Assembly (NCBI GenBank): GCA_016704435.1
Contig: JADJAB010000017.1
Coordinates: 1 to 64,000 of the forward strand
DNA: 64,000 nucleotides
From: Rhodobacter sp.
Lineage (GTDB): Bacteria > Pseudomonadota > Alphaproteobacteria > Rhodobacterales > Rhodobacteraceae
Reading direction: 5' to 3'
Below are positions 54,624-62,063 of this stretch, piece by piece (position 1 is the stretch's first letter; every line of letters starts with the position of its first letter). The position numbers and the translations under genes were made by a program. The notes below the pieces were generated by a model. That model was given only the letters and a program-made list of their open reading frames with translations. It was not told where the DNA came from and searched no databases.

Positions 54624-54640
54624 ATGTGCTTATTGCACAT
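54624..54640. promoter_or_regulatory. Palindromic operator candidate, site 2 (VWA / DUF6502 gap)
   Basis: ATGTGC-TTATT-GCACAT, a perfect 6-bp-arm inverted repeat of 17 bases ending directly before the DUF6502 ATG at 54642. Here it would overlap the ribosome-binding region of that gene, which suggests autoregulation by the DUF6502 protein or control by an unseen regulator. Confidence 0.62.
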
Positions 54641-54641
54641 C

Positions 54642-55394
54642 ATGCAGATCTTCGACGCCCTGTTTGCCCCGATCGCCCGCCTTCTGGTGGCGCGTGGCGT
54701 GCTGTTCCCCGATCTGGCCGAGCGGATGAAGGCGCATTACGTCGCCGCTGCATTGACGCAAAGCGGCGGCAGGGCGACCGACAGCCGGGTGTCGGTGATG
54801 ACAGGTCTGCAACGGCGCGATGTCGCGCGGTTGCGTGGCGAGGATGTGAAGGATCGCCGCCCCAACCACCTGTCGCGGCTGGTGGCACTGTGGCAGACCG
54901 GGGCGGATTGGTCCGACGGTGGCCAGCCCCGGCCCCTGCCCCGCGCCGGCGCCGCGCCATCGTTCGAGGCGTTGGCGCAGGCGGTGCGCCGCGACGTGCA
55001 TCCTCGCACCATGCTGGATACGCTGGTTTCCGCGGGAACAGTGACGCTTTCCGACGATGGGCAGACCGTTGCCCTGGTGCAGACCTCATATCAGCCGCTG
55101 GCCGGATCGGACGACCAGCTGGCTTACCTGAGCCGCAATCTGGGCGATCACGCGCAGGCTGCTTTCGAGAACGTGCAGGGCCGCGACCTGCCGCATTTCG
55201 AACGCGCGGTGCATTACTCCGGGCTGACCGAGACACAGGTGGCCGCCCTTGCGGCCCGGTTCAGCGCCGCAGAGATGGCGTTGTTTCGGGAAATCAGCCA
55301 GACTGCGGCCGAGATGAAACGCGGGAATGCCGCCCCCGGCCTGATGCGGTTTCGCGCGGGGGGGTATTTCTACCGGACCGGAGAGCCCGACTGA
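54642..55394 (+). CDS. DUF6502 family protein (putative DNA-binding)
   Basis: A 250-residue protein I assign to DUF6502. The N-terminal part has DALFAPIARLLVARGVLFPD and a helix-turn-helix-like block DSRVSVMTGLQRRDVARLRGE at about residues 47-67. The central part (PRTMLDTLVSAGTVTLSDDG) could be a winged helix. The C-terminus (FSAAEMALFREISQTAAEMK) is helical. No signal peptide. The start at 54642 abuts a palindromic site; an in-frame start at 54603 would place the site inside the gene. The stop overlaps the small lipoprotein's ATG (TGATG). A regulator of this locus is a reasonable guess. Confidence 0.72.
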   Translation: MQIFDALFAPIARLLVARGVLFPDLAERMKAHYVAAALTQSGGRATDSRVSVMTGLQRRDVARLRGEDVKDRRPNHLSRLVALWQTGADWSDGGQPRPLPRAGAAPSFEALAQAVRRDVHPRTMLDTLVSAGTVTLSDDGQTVALVQTSYQPLAGSDDQLAYLSRNLGDHAQAAFENVQGRDLPHFERAVHYSGLTETQVAALAARFSAAEMALFREISQTAAEMKRGNAAPGLMRFRAGGYFYRTGEPD

Positions 55395-55570
55395 TGCGCC
55401 GCCTTGCCGCCCTTTGCGCCGTTCTGGCGCTTGCCGCCTGCACCACGGCCGATCGCCTGCAAGGGCCGGGGGTGGTGGCCGAACCGGTCATGGAAGCGGC
55501 ACCGATGGCCACCGATTGCGCCCCCGGCGAAGGCGACGGCATCGGCGGCACCGGCTGCCAGGTGAACTAG
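55394..55570 (+). CDS. Small lipoprotein (58 residues)
   Basis: It starts MRRLAALCAVLALAACTTAD with a lipobox (LAAC, Cys16), so the mature chain is only about 43 residues: Pro/Ala/Gly-rich with two further Cys (TDCAPGEG and GTGCQVN) that may pair. It contains PVMEAAP, the same seven residues that follow the signal region of the VWA protein across the divergent gap. It is co-translated with the DUF6502 gene. No family is recognised; outer-membrane or periplasmic anchoring is expected. Confidence 0.72.
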   Translation: MRRLAALCAVLALAACTTADRLQGPGVVAEPVMEAAPMATDCAPGEGDGIGGTGCQVN

Positions 55571-55572
55571 GA

Positions 55573-56402
55573 TCAGTCGCGCAACAGCTCGTTGATCGAG
55601 GTCTTCGACCGGGTCTGCGCATCGACCTTCTTGACGATCACCGCGCAGTAGAGGCTGATGCCGTTCTTCGACGGCATCGAGCCTGCGACGACGACCGATC
55701 CGGCAGGCACCTCGCCATAGGTCACGGCGCCGGTTTCGCGATCGACGATCTTGGTCGATTGGCCGATGAAGACGCCCATTCCCAACACGCTGCCTTCGCG
55801 GACGATGCAGCCCTCGACCACCTCTGACCGCGCGCCGATGAAGCAGTTGTCCTCGATGATGGTGGGGCCGGCCTGCATCGGCTCCAGCACGCCGCCGATG
55901 CCGACGCCGCCGGAAAGGTGGACGTTCTTGCCGATCTGGGCGCAGGAGCCGACGGTGGCCCAGCCGTCGACCATGCTGCCTTCATCGACATGGGCGCCAA
56001 TGTTGACGAAAGACGGCATCAGCACCACGCCCTTGCCGATGAAGGCCGAGCGGCGGACGATGGAACCGGGGACGGCGCGGAAGCCGGCCTTGCGCCAGTC
56101 GGCGGCGGTCCAGCCGTGGAATTTCGACGGCACCTTGTCCCACCAGTTCGAGCCGCCGTTGGAGCCAGAGATTTCGCACATGTCGGTCAGGCGGAACGAC
56201 AGCAGAGCACCGCCTTCTTCGCCCACTGGTTGACGTGCCAGTGCCCGTCCGCCTGCCGTTCGGCCACGCGCAGCTTGCCGCTGTCCAGCGCGGTCAGGGT
56301 GGCTTCGATCGCGTCGCGGGCCTCGCCCTTGGTGGCGGGGGAGATGCTGTCGCGCGCCACCCACGCGGCTTCGATGGCGGTCTCAAGCGCTGCATTCGAC
56401 AT
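55573..56402 (-). CDS. dapD: 2,3,4,5-tetrahydropyridine-2,6-dicarboxylate N-succinyltransferase (frameshifted)
   Basis: A 275-residue enzyme when repaired, the family's exact length. The start at 56402 reads MSNAALETAIEAAWVARDSI to VNQWAKKAVL; the rest reads LSFRLTDMCEISG in another frame, with the left-handed beta-helix hexapeptides (SFVNIGAHVDEGSMVDGWAT, GSCAQIGKNVHLSGGVGIGG) and the C-terminal region. CTCTGCTG where CTGCTG is expected (near 56204-56207) is a net two-base insertion that breaks the highly conserved KKAVLLSFR. It succinylates tetrahydrodipicolinate for lysine and DAP synthesis and should be essential, so a sequence error is likely. Confidence 0.9.
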
Positions 56403-56480
56403 GGGGTTTCCCTTTTCGCGGTTTCGTTCCGATCGAGCGGCCTATAAGCCTTGGGGGAAAGCCACGCAATTGGACAAGAC

Positions 56481-57302
56481 ATGAAAGACGAACCCCGCAC
56501 CCATCCGTTTCGCGATTCCACCCAGGATATGGAAGCGGCAAAGCATATCCCCGACACCGCGCAGACACGGGCGCCGGCCTATCGGCTGGCCTTTGCGGAC
56601 GGCGATTTCCTGACGCGGGAAGAGTTGCGGCCGGTGCGGCTGCAGCTGGAGCTCTTGAAGCCACAGATGATCATGGACGAACGCGGGATCGAATCGACCG
56701 TGGTGATGTTCGGCGGGGCGCGGATCCCGGCGCCCGAGCATCGCGACCAGGCGAAGACCAAGGCGCTGGCCGACCTGTCGCATTACTATGACGAGGCACG
56801 GCGCTTTGCGCGTGTGATGACCGAGCGCAGCCTGGAGACCTATGGCCGCAACTGGGTGATCGTGACCGGCGGCGGCCCCGGCGTGATGGAGGCCGGCAAT
56901 CGCGGCGCGGACGAGGCCGGGGGCCAGTCGATCGGGCTGAACATCGTGCTGCCGCACGAGCAGGCGCCGAACGGCTATGTGACGCCGGACCTGGCGTTCA
57001 ACTTCCACTATTTCGCGATCCGCAAGATGCATTTCCTGATGCGGGCCTGCGCGGTCTGCGTCTTTCCCGGCGGGTTCGGGACGATGGACGAATTGTTCGA
57101 AAGCCTGACGCTGATCCAGACCCAGCGGATGAAGCCGATCCCGTTCCTGCTGTTCGGACGCGACTGGTGGGAGAAAGTGGTGAACTGGAAAATGCTGGCG
57201 GAAGCGGGCGTGATCTCGCCCGAGGATCTGGGGCTGTTCCGCATCGTCGAGACGGCGGAAGAGGCGATTGCCGAGATCGACAGCTGGCCCTGCGTGGGGT
57301 GA
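56481..57302 (+). CDS. LOG family / TIGR00730 Rossmann-fold nucleotide phosphoribohydrolase
   Basis: A 273-residue LOG-family protein. The diagnostic PGGFGTMDELFESLTLIQT (PGGxGTxxE) and GGGPGVMEAGNRGADEAGG are both present, with GLNIVLPHEQAPN between them. The long N-terminal region (residues 1-70) marks the type II-like form. Family members release the base from nucleoside 5'-monophosphates (the cytokinin riboside monophosphate reaction) or similar. The start at 56481 is favoured over 56451. It is divergent from dapD and followed by a terminator-like repeat element. Confidence 0.87.
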   Translation: MKDEPRTHPFRDSTQDMEAAKHIPDTAQTRAPAYRLAFADGDFLTREELRPVRLQLELLKPQMIMDERGIESTVVMFGGARIPAPEHRDQAKTKALADLSHYYDEARRFARVMTERSLETYGRNWVIVTGGGPGVMEAGNRGADEAGGQSIGLNIVLPHEQAPNGYVTPDLAFNFHYFAIRKMHFLMRACAVCVFPGGFGTMDELFESLTLIQTQRMKPIPFLLFGRDWWEKVVNWKMLAEAGVISPEDLGLFRIVETAEEAIAEIDSWPCVG

Positions 57303-57310
57303 GCCGTGCC

Positions 57311-57353
57311 GGGGCGCTGCCCCGGACCCCGGAGTATTTGGGCCAAGATGAAG
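57311..57353 (+). repeat. Dispersed GGAGTATTT element with GC hairpin, copy 9
   Basis: The hairpin GGGGC-GCT-GCCCC (57311-57323) is followed by GGACCCC and then GGAGTATTTGGGCCAAGATG with AAG (57331-57353). It begins eight bases after the LOG gene stop and ends three bases before the convergent MBL stop, as expected of a terminator between convergent genes. Confidence 0.65.
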
Positions 57354-57356
57354 GGC

Positions 57357-58211
57357 TCAGAGCGGGATTCTCAGCCCGTCCGTGCCGATGTGTATCTTGC
57401 CGGAAAAGTGGGGGGTGGTGTCGTTCAGCCAGTCCGCTTCGGTGAACTCGGGGGCGTCCGAAGGGATCAGGTGATGCAGCGCCAGCGCCTTGACGCCGGC
57501 GGCGGCAGCGGTTTTTGCGGCGTCTTCGGCGGTGGTATGGGCACGCAGCCAGTGCCGCATCAGCCGGTCGTCGCCATTGCCGATACGGGCCATCAGCGCG
57601 GGCAGCGCGGGGGCGAGCATGGCTTCGTGGATCAGAAGATCGGCGCCCCACGCGAAAGTTTCCAGCGCCTGCAGACGGGCGGTGTCGCCCGAGAAGACCA
57701 CTGCCTTGTCGGCTGTCTGAAAGCGGTAGGCAAAGCAGTCGGTCAGCGGCGGGTGAAGGGTGCGAATGGCGGTGACGGTCAGCGCGCCGAAGACCATCGG
57801 CGCATCGGGGGTGGTTTCATGGATGCTCACAAGCGCGCGGACATCGGGCCGGCCCTCATCCTCGATCCGCGTTTCGATGTCGAAAGCCATCGAGGCGACG
57901 AAGCCTTGCCAGTAGAGGTCAAGCCCCGGCGGCCCCCATACTTGAACGGACGTTCGCAAACCAGCACACCAGGCGGTGTGCAGCAGGGGCCCGAGTTCAA
58001 GGTAGTGGTCGGAATGCAGATGCGTGATGAAGATCAGCGACAGGTCCTTCAGCGACATGCCCTGGCCGGTGAGGCCGCGCGCGACGCCCAGGCCGCAATC
58101 GACCACCACCCGCTGCCCGCCGAGGTCGAGCAGCGACGACGTCGGCATGGTGGAGCCGGGCCGGATCATCGGCCCGCCCTTGGTGCCCAGAAGGGCGACG
58201 AAATCGCTCAT
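57357..58211 (-). CDS. MBL-fold metallo-hydrolase (RNase Z/arylsulfatase-like group)
   Basis: A 284-residue metallo-beta-lactamase fold protein with a complete HxHxDH motif (FITHLHSDHYLELGPLL), VVFSGDTA for the bridging Asp, and a late His in ALALHHLIPSD. The layout resembles the RNase Z-like/AtsA group of hydrolases, which act on sulfate, lactone or phosphodiester substrates. No signal peptide is seen. Its ATG overlaps the aminotransferase stop (ATGA), so it is probably a partner in the same catabolic pathway. Confidence 0.85.
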   Translation of the reverse strand: MSDFVALLGTKGGPMIRPGSTMPTSSLLDLGGQRVVVDCGLGVARGLTGQGMSLKDLSLIFITHLHSDHYLELGPLLHTAWCAGLRTSVQVWGPPGLDLYWQGFVASMAFDIETRIEDEGRPDVRALVSIHETTPDAPMVFGALTVTAIRTLHPPLTDCFAYRFQTADKAVVFSGDTARLQALETFAWGADLLIHEAMLAPALPALMARIGNGDDRLMRHWLRAHTTAEDAAKTAAAAGVKALALHHLIPSDAPEFTEADWLNDTTPHFSGKIHIGTDGLRIPL

Positions 58212-59560
58212 AGCGCGGAAAGGCCGGCATCGACCGCCTTCACGATTTCCTGCACATCGGCCGGGGTCAGGATCAGCGGCGGCGACAGGATGATGTTGGG
58301 GCCGGAAACGCGGATCATCGCGCCCGCCTCATATGCGGCTTTCTGGACCTTCCCGGGGGTTGCCTTGTCGGGCGCGGATTTGGTCGCGCGGTCGGAAACC
58401 AGTTCGACCGCGTGCATCAGGCCATGGCCGCCGCGGACGTCGCCGATGGCACTGTGCTTTTCCTTCAGCTTCAGTAGTCCGGCGTGCAGTTCCGCGCCGC
58501 GGGCAGCAGCGTTTTCGTTGACCTTCAGGCGCTGCGTTTCGGCCAGCGTCACCAGGGCGGCAGCAGCGCCGACCGGGTGGCCGGAGTAGGTGTAGCCATG
58601 GCCGATGGCGGCCTTGCCGGTGTCGTCGGTTTCGAACACTTCGGCCACCTGTTCGGCGATCATCACGGCGCCGAAGGGGAAATAGGCATTGGTGATGGCC
58701 TTGGCGCAGCAGGAGAAATCGGGTTTGACGCCCCAAAGGCGGCTGCCGGTCCAGGCGCCGGTGCGGCCGAAGGCGGTGATCACCTCATCGGCGATCAGGA
58801 GGATGCCGTGCTTGCGGCAAAGCTTTTCGACCCCCGGCATGAAACTGGGGTGCGGCGGAATCACGCCGCCGGCGCCAAGCACCGGCTCCATGATGAAGGC
58901 GGCGATTGTGGCCGCGCCCTGGAAGCCGATTTCATCCTCAAGCGCCTGCAGGCACAGCTGTGCCAACCGCACGGGGTCGGTCTCGTTGAAGGGGTTGCGG
59001 TAGGTGTAGGGGGCCGGGATGTGGAAGCAGCCGGGCAGCAGCGGCTCGTAAGCCGAACGGAAGTTCGCATTGCCGTTGACCGAGGCCCCGCCCATGTGGG
59101 TGCCGTGGTAGCCCTTCTTCAGCGACAGGAATTTGGTGCGCCCGGCTTCGCCCCGGATCTTGTGATACTGCCGGGCGAGGCGCAGCGCGGTTTCCACGGA
59201 ATCGCTGCCGCCCGAGGTGAAGAAGGCGCGGGTCAATCCGTCGGGGGCGAAGAAGGTTCGCAGGTCCTCGGCCAGCTCGATCACCTTGTCGTTCGAGGTG
59301 CCCCGGAAGATCGAGTAATAGGGCAGCGCATCCAGTTGCGCGGCGATCGCGTCCTTGATCGGCTGGCAGGAATAGCCGAGGTTGACGTTCCACAGGCCCC
59401 CCACCGCATCCACCACCTCATGCCCGTCGATGTCGCGGATGCGCACGCCATGGGCGCCGGTGACGATGGTGGGCGCGTTCTTCAGGCTGTCGGCGGGCGC
59501 CGTCATCGGGTGCCAGAGCGAGCGCGCGTTGTTCGCCTTGAGAAAATTCTCGTCTTTCAT
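58208..59560 (-). CDS. Class III aminotransferase (omega-amino acid/amine:pyruvate type)
   Basis: A 450-residue fold-type I PLP enzyme. SLWHPMTAPADSLKNAP is the opening of the beta-alanine/amine:pyruvate and taurine:pyruvate group; further blocks are FTSGGSDSVETALRLARQYH, GYHGTHMGGASVNG, LLIADEVITAFGRTGAWTGS (PLP Asp) and SCCAKAITNAYFPFGAVMI (Schiff-base Lys). It transfers an amino group from an amine or omega-amino acid to pyruvate. It lies 11 bases from the IclR gene on the same strand and near an aldehyde dehydrogenase and a TTT transporter, consistent with amine breakdown to an acid. Confidence 0.87.
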   Translation of the reverse strand: MKDENFLKANNARSLWHPMTAPADSLKNAPTIVTGAHGVRIRDIDGHEVVDAVGGLWNVNLGYSCQPIKDAIAAQLDALPYYSIFRGTSNDKVIELAEDLRTFFAPDGLTRAFFTSGGSDSVETALRLARQYHKIRGEAGRTKFLSLKKGYHGTHMGGASVNGNANFRSAYEPLLPGCFHIPAPYTYRNPFNETDPVRLAQLCLQALEDEIGFQGAATIAAFIMEPVLGAGGVIPPHPSFMPGVEKLCRKHGILLIADEVITAFGRTGAWTGSRLWGVKPDFSCCAKAITNAYFPFGAVMIAEQVAEVFETDDTGKAAIGHGYTYSGHPVGAAAALVTLAETQRLKVNENAAARGAELHAGLLKLKEKHSAIGDVRGGHGLMHAVELVSDRATKSAPDKATPGKVQKAAYEAGAMIRVSGPNIILSPPLILTPADVQEIVKAVDAGLSAL

Positions 59561-59571
59561 GGCATGTCCTT

Positions 59572-60357
59572 TCAGGCGGCGGCGCGCCAGAGGTTTGCAA
59601 GCTCTGGCGGCAGACGGCCGCCCCAGAGCAATGTAATCCGTGCCCCGGCGCCGGTCACCTCGGCCAGGATTCGGGCGCGCAGGTCGACGGTCATCCGGGG
59701 CACGGGGGTGGCGACGGCCAGAGCGCCGACGCAGGCGGCGCGGGCATCGAACAGCGGTACGGCGATGCCGTGCACGTCGGTTTCAAAGGTGGAGGCGGTT
59801 TCCGAATAACCGTTCGCCCGGATCGCCGGCAGGCGCGCCGACAGCACTTCGGGCGCCGTCTCGGTGGCGGCGGTCAGCCTGGGCAGGGGGGCGGACAGCG
59901 CGTCTTGCTGGGCCGGTCCGGGCAGGAAGGCCAGCACCGCCATGCCGGACGCGGTGGCGTGGAAGGGCAGAAAGTCGGCGTCTTCCATCATCACCTTCAT
60001 GCCGTGCCGGGCGGAATAGGCGAAGGCCAGGGTCTGCAGCCGCCCCGCCACCAGATGCGACATATGTGCGGTCTCTCCGGTAGCCTCGGCCAGCGCGCGC
60101 AGCACCGGCATCGCCGCTTCGCGCGTCGGCACCGCCGCTTCGCGCAAGGAGGCCAGCCGCAGCACCGCCGGGCCAAGCCGGTATTCGCGCGCCGCGCCGG
60201 TCTGTTCGACCAGCCCGCGCGATTCCATTTCGGTCAGCAGGCGGTGACATGTCGCCTTGTTCAACCCGGCCAGACGCGCAATCTCGGACAGCCCGGCCGA
60301 GGGCCGCTGGTGGGTAAAAAGATCAAGCAGATCAAGTGCTTTTCCGACCGTTCCCAT
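59572..60357 (-). CDS. IclR family transcriptional regulator
   Basis: A 261-residue regulator. The N-terminal winged helix (VGKALDLLDLFTHQRPSAGL, SEIARLAGLNKATCHRLLTE) is at residues 3-65; the C-terminal effector-binding domain includes FHATASGMAVLAFLPG and GIAVPLFDARAACVGALAVA. It is divergent from tctCBA, and the shared 144-base gap has two inverted repeats that are natural operator candidates. It is the first gene of the regulator-aminotransferase-MBL transcript, so it may control both directions. Confidence 0.92.
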   Translation of the reverse strand: MGTVGKALDLLDLFTHQRPSAGLSEIARLAGLNKATCHRLLTEMESRGLVEQTGAAREYRLGPAVLRLASLREAAVPTREAAMPVLRALAEATGETAHMSHLVAGRLQTLAFAYSARHGMKVMMEDADFLPFHATASGMAVLAFLPGPAQQDALSAPLPRLTAATETAPEVLSARLPAIRANGYSETASTFETDVHGIAVPLFDARAACVGALAVATPVPRMTVDLRARILAEVTGAGARITLLWGGRLPPELANLWRAAA

Positions 60358-60418
60358 TGCCTCGCGCCGATCTGACCAGCCACCCCGCGAAATGCGATAT
60401 CTGGCCCATGCATTTTTG

Positions 60419-60445
60419 TTGACAGATCGGCAGGCAAGCTGTCAA
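60419..60445. promoter_or_regulatory. Inverted repeat TTGACAG...CTGTCAA in the iclR-tctC gap
   Basis: TTGACAG (60419-60425) and CTGTCAA (60439-60445), perfect 7-bp arms 13 bases apart. The left arm also contains a perfect -35 hexamer TTGACA for the tct direction, so the repeat could be both promoter part and operator. Confidence 0.45.
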
Positions 60446-60462
60446 TCTGTTTTTCAAACCAA

Positions 60463-60481
60463 TGGTTCAAATAATGAACCA
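60463..60481. promoter_or_regulatory. IclR-type operator candidate upstream of tctC
   Basis: TGGTTCA-AATAA-TGAACCA is a perfect 19-base palindrome with an AT-rich centre, 21 bases before the tctC ATG. The length and symmetry match known IclR-family operators, and the divergent gene is iclR-like. Confidence 0.65.
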
Positions 60482-60501
60482 ACGCAACAGTGGAGAGCAA
60501 T

Positions 60502-61448
60502 ATGAGAAAGCTTGGCCTGATGGGCGGCGTTCTGGCCGTGGCTTTGGCGGCAATGCCTGGGGCGGTGCTGGCCGAATACCCGGAAAAACCGGTGACCTTC
60601 ATCGTGCCCTGGCCCCCCGGCGATCTGGAAGACGTGCTGACCCGGATGATCGCGGAGGAATTCCAGAACCAGACCGGCGCGCCGGCTGCGGTGGTCAACA
60701 AGCCGGGTGGCGGCGGGGTGGTTGGCGGCATGGAAGTCGCCGGTGCCACGGCCGATGGCTATACCGTCGGCTCGTTCACCGTGGGCATTCCGACCGTCAA
60801 GACCATGGGCGCCGACGCCCAGATCGCGGCCGACGCGCTGGAGCCGGTGGGCATCTTCCTGACCTATCCCTTCCTGATCGCCACAAAGTCCGACGCGCCC
60901 TATTCGACCATGGCAGAGCTGGCCGAATATTCGAAGGCGAACGAGGTGCGGCTGGGCCACTTCGGATATGGCATCGAGCCGACGATGATGACCTTCTTCG
61001 GCATGTCCGAGCTGGGCGGCAAGTTCAGCGCCGAAGCCGCCTTCGACGCGGTGGATTGCAGCACGCTCGCCAATGGCGACGCCGATGTGATCAACACCAC
61101 CGCGCAGCTGGTGCTGTCGTGCCTGGGCGAGATCAAGGTGCTGGCCACCATCACCGGCGAGCGCACGGCGATCACCCCGATGTGGCGACGCTGGGCGAAC
61201 AGGTGCCGGCGCTGGAGGGGTCTTCGCTTTGGAACGGGCTCTTTGTCCCCAAGGGCACCCCGCAAGAGGTGAAGGACAAGATCGCTGCCGCCGCGAAAGA
61301 GGTCGTCATGTCGCCCGCCGCGCAAGAGATTGCCACCACGACCGGCGCGCTGGTCTACTGGCAGGATCAGGCCGCCGCGACCGAGCAGGTGGCCAAGGAC
61401 ATGAAGGGCCTGGCCGAGTTGCGCGAAAAGCTGGGCGTAACCGAGTGA
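60502..61448 (+). CDS. tctC: Tripartite tricarboxylate transporter substrate-binding protein, TctC/Bug family (frameshifted)
   Basis: A 315-residue periplasmic binding protein when repaired. It has a signal peptide (MRKLGLMGGVLAVALAAMPG with AVLA), then the Bug-family opening YPEKPVTFIVPWPPGD and VVNKPGGGGVVGGMEVAGA. After TGERTAITP the frame shifts; the rest reads DVATLGEQVPALEG and WNGLFVPKGTPQEVKDKIAA to the end. One C missing from ACCCCG (CCCC at 61175-61178) explains it. GGAGAG precedes the ATG at 60502. It captures a carboxylate for TctAB; ligand unknown. Confidence 0.88.
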
Positions 61449-61456
61449 TCTGAACC

Positions 61457-61490
61457 GGGCGCGCCCATTCGCGGCGCGCCCTTTCCTATT
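61457..61490 (+). terminator. Hairpin between tctC and tctB
   Basis: GGGCGCGCC (61457-61465), a 7-base loop and GGCGCGCCC (61473-61481), followed by TTTCCTATT. It looks like an intrinsic terminator or 3'-end stabiliser that would leave tctC mRNA in excess over the membrane genes, as is common for binding-protein operons. Confidence 0.7.
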
Positions 61491-61502
61491 CGGGGGGCGG
61501 CA

Positions 61503-62054
61503 ATGTCGGCGGAACCGGAGGCACGGGCGAACCGGCTGGAAAGCCTTGCGCTGTCGATCATCTTCGCGGCGCTGTCCACGGGCCTGCTGGCGCTGATCGC
61601 GGTGGCGACGAAATCCGGCCCGGCCTCGGCCGGCTGGTGGACGCGGCCCTGGCTGATGCCGGCCGTCGCCCTGACCATCCTTGCCGCCGCCAATCTGGTC
61701 ACCCTGTGGCGCGAGGTGACCGACCTGCGCGCCCGCCCGCCATCGCCTGACGAAGCGACCGAAGGCTGGACCGCGCTGCTGGGCTGGCTGCGGCCGCTGG
61801 AGTATCTGGGCTATTTCGCCGCCTATCTCTGGGGCATCCTGCATCTGGGCTATTTCGCGGCCACGCTGGTCTTTGTCTTCTTCCTCATGTGGCGCGCGGG
61901 CCTGCACGCGCCGCGCTGGCAGTTGGCGGGGCTGGGGTTGGTGCTGTTCATGATCGGGGTCTTCCGCTTTGGCCTGGGCGTCTGGATGCCCGCCCCTGCC
62001 CTTTATGACCTGTTCCCCGATGCGCTGCGCAGCGCATTGATCCGCTGGTTCTAG
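61503..62054 (+). CDS. tctB: Tripartite tricarboxylate transporter small membrane subunit TctB
   Basis: A 183-residue protein with four predicted helices: ALSIIFAALSTGLLALIAVA, WLMPAVALTILAAANLVTLW, LEYLGYFAAYLWGILHLGYF and WQLAGLGLVLFMIGVFRFGL. Size, helix number and its place between tctC and tctA identify it as TctB, although sequence conservation in this family is low. It forms the membrane complex with TctA. The start at 61503 has GGGGGGCGGCA upstream, and the stop is nine bases before the tctA ATG. Confidence 0.87.
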   Translation: MSAEPEARANRLESLALSIIFAALSTGLLALIAVATKSGPASAGWWTRPWLMPAVALTILAAANLVTLWREVTDLRARPPSPDEATEGWTALLGWLRPLEYLGYFAAYLWGILHLGYFAATLVFVFFLMWRAGLHAPRWQLAGLGLVLFMIGVFRFGLGVWMPAPALYDLFPDALRSALIRWF

Positions 62055-62063
62055 GGGCAGGTG

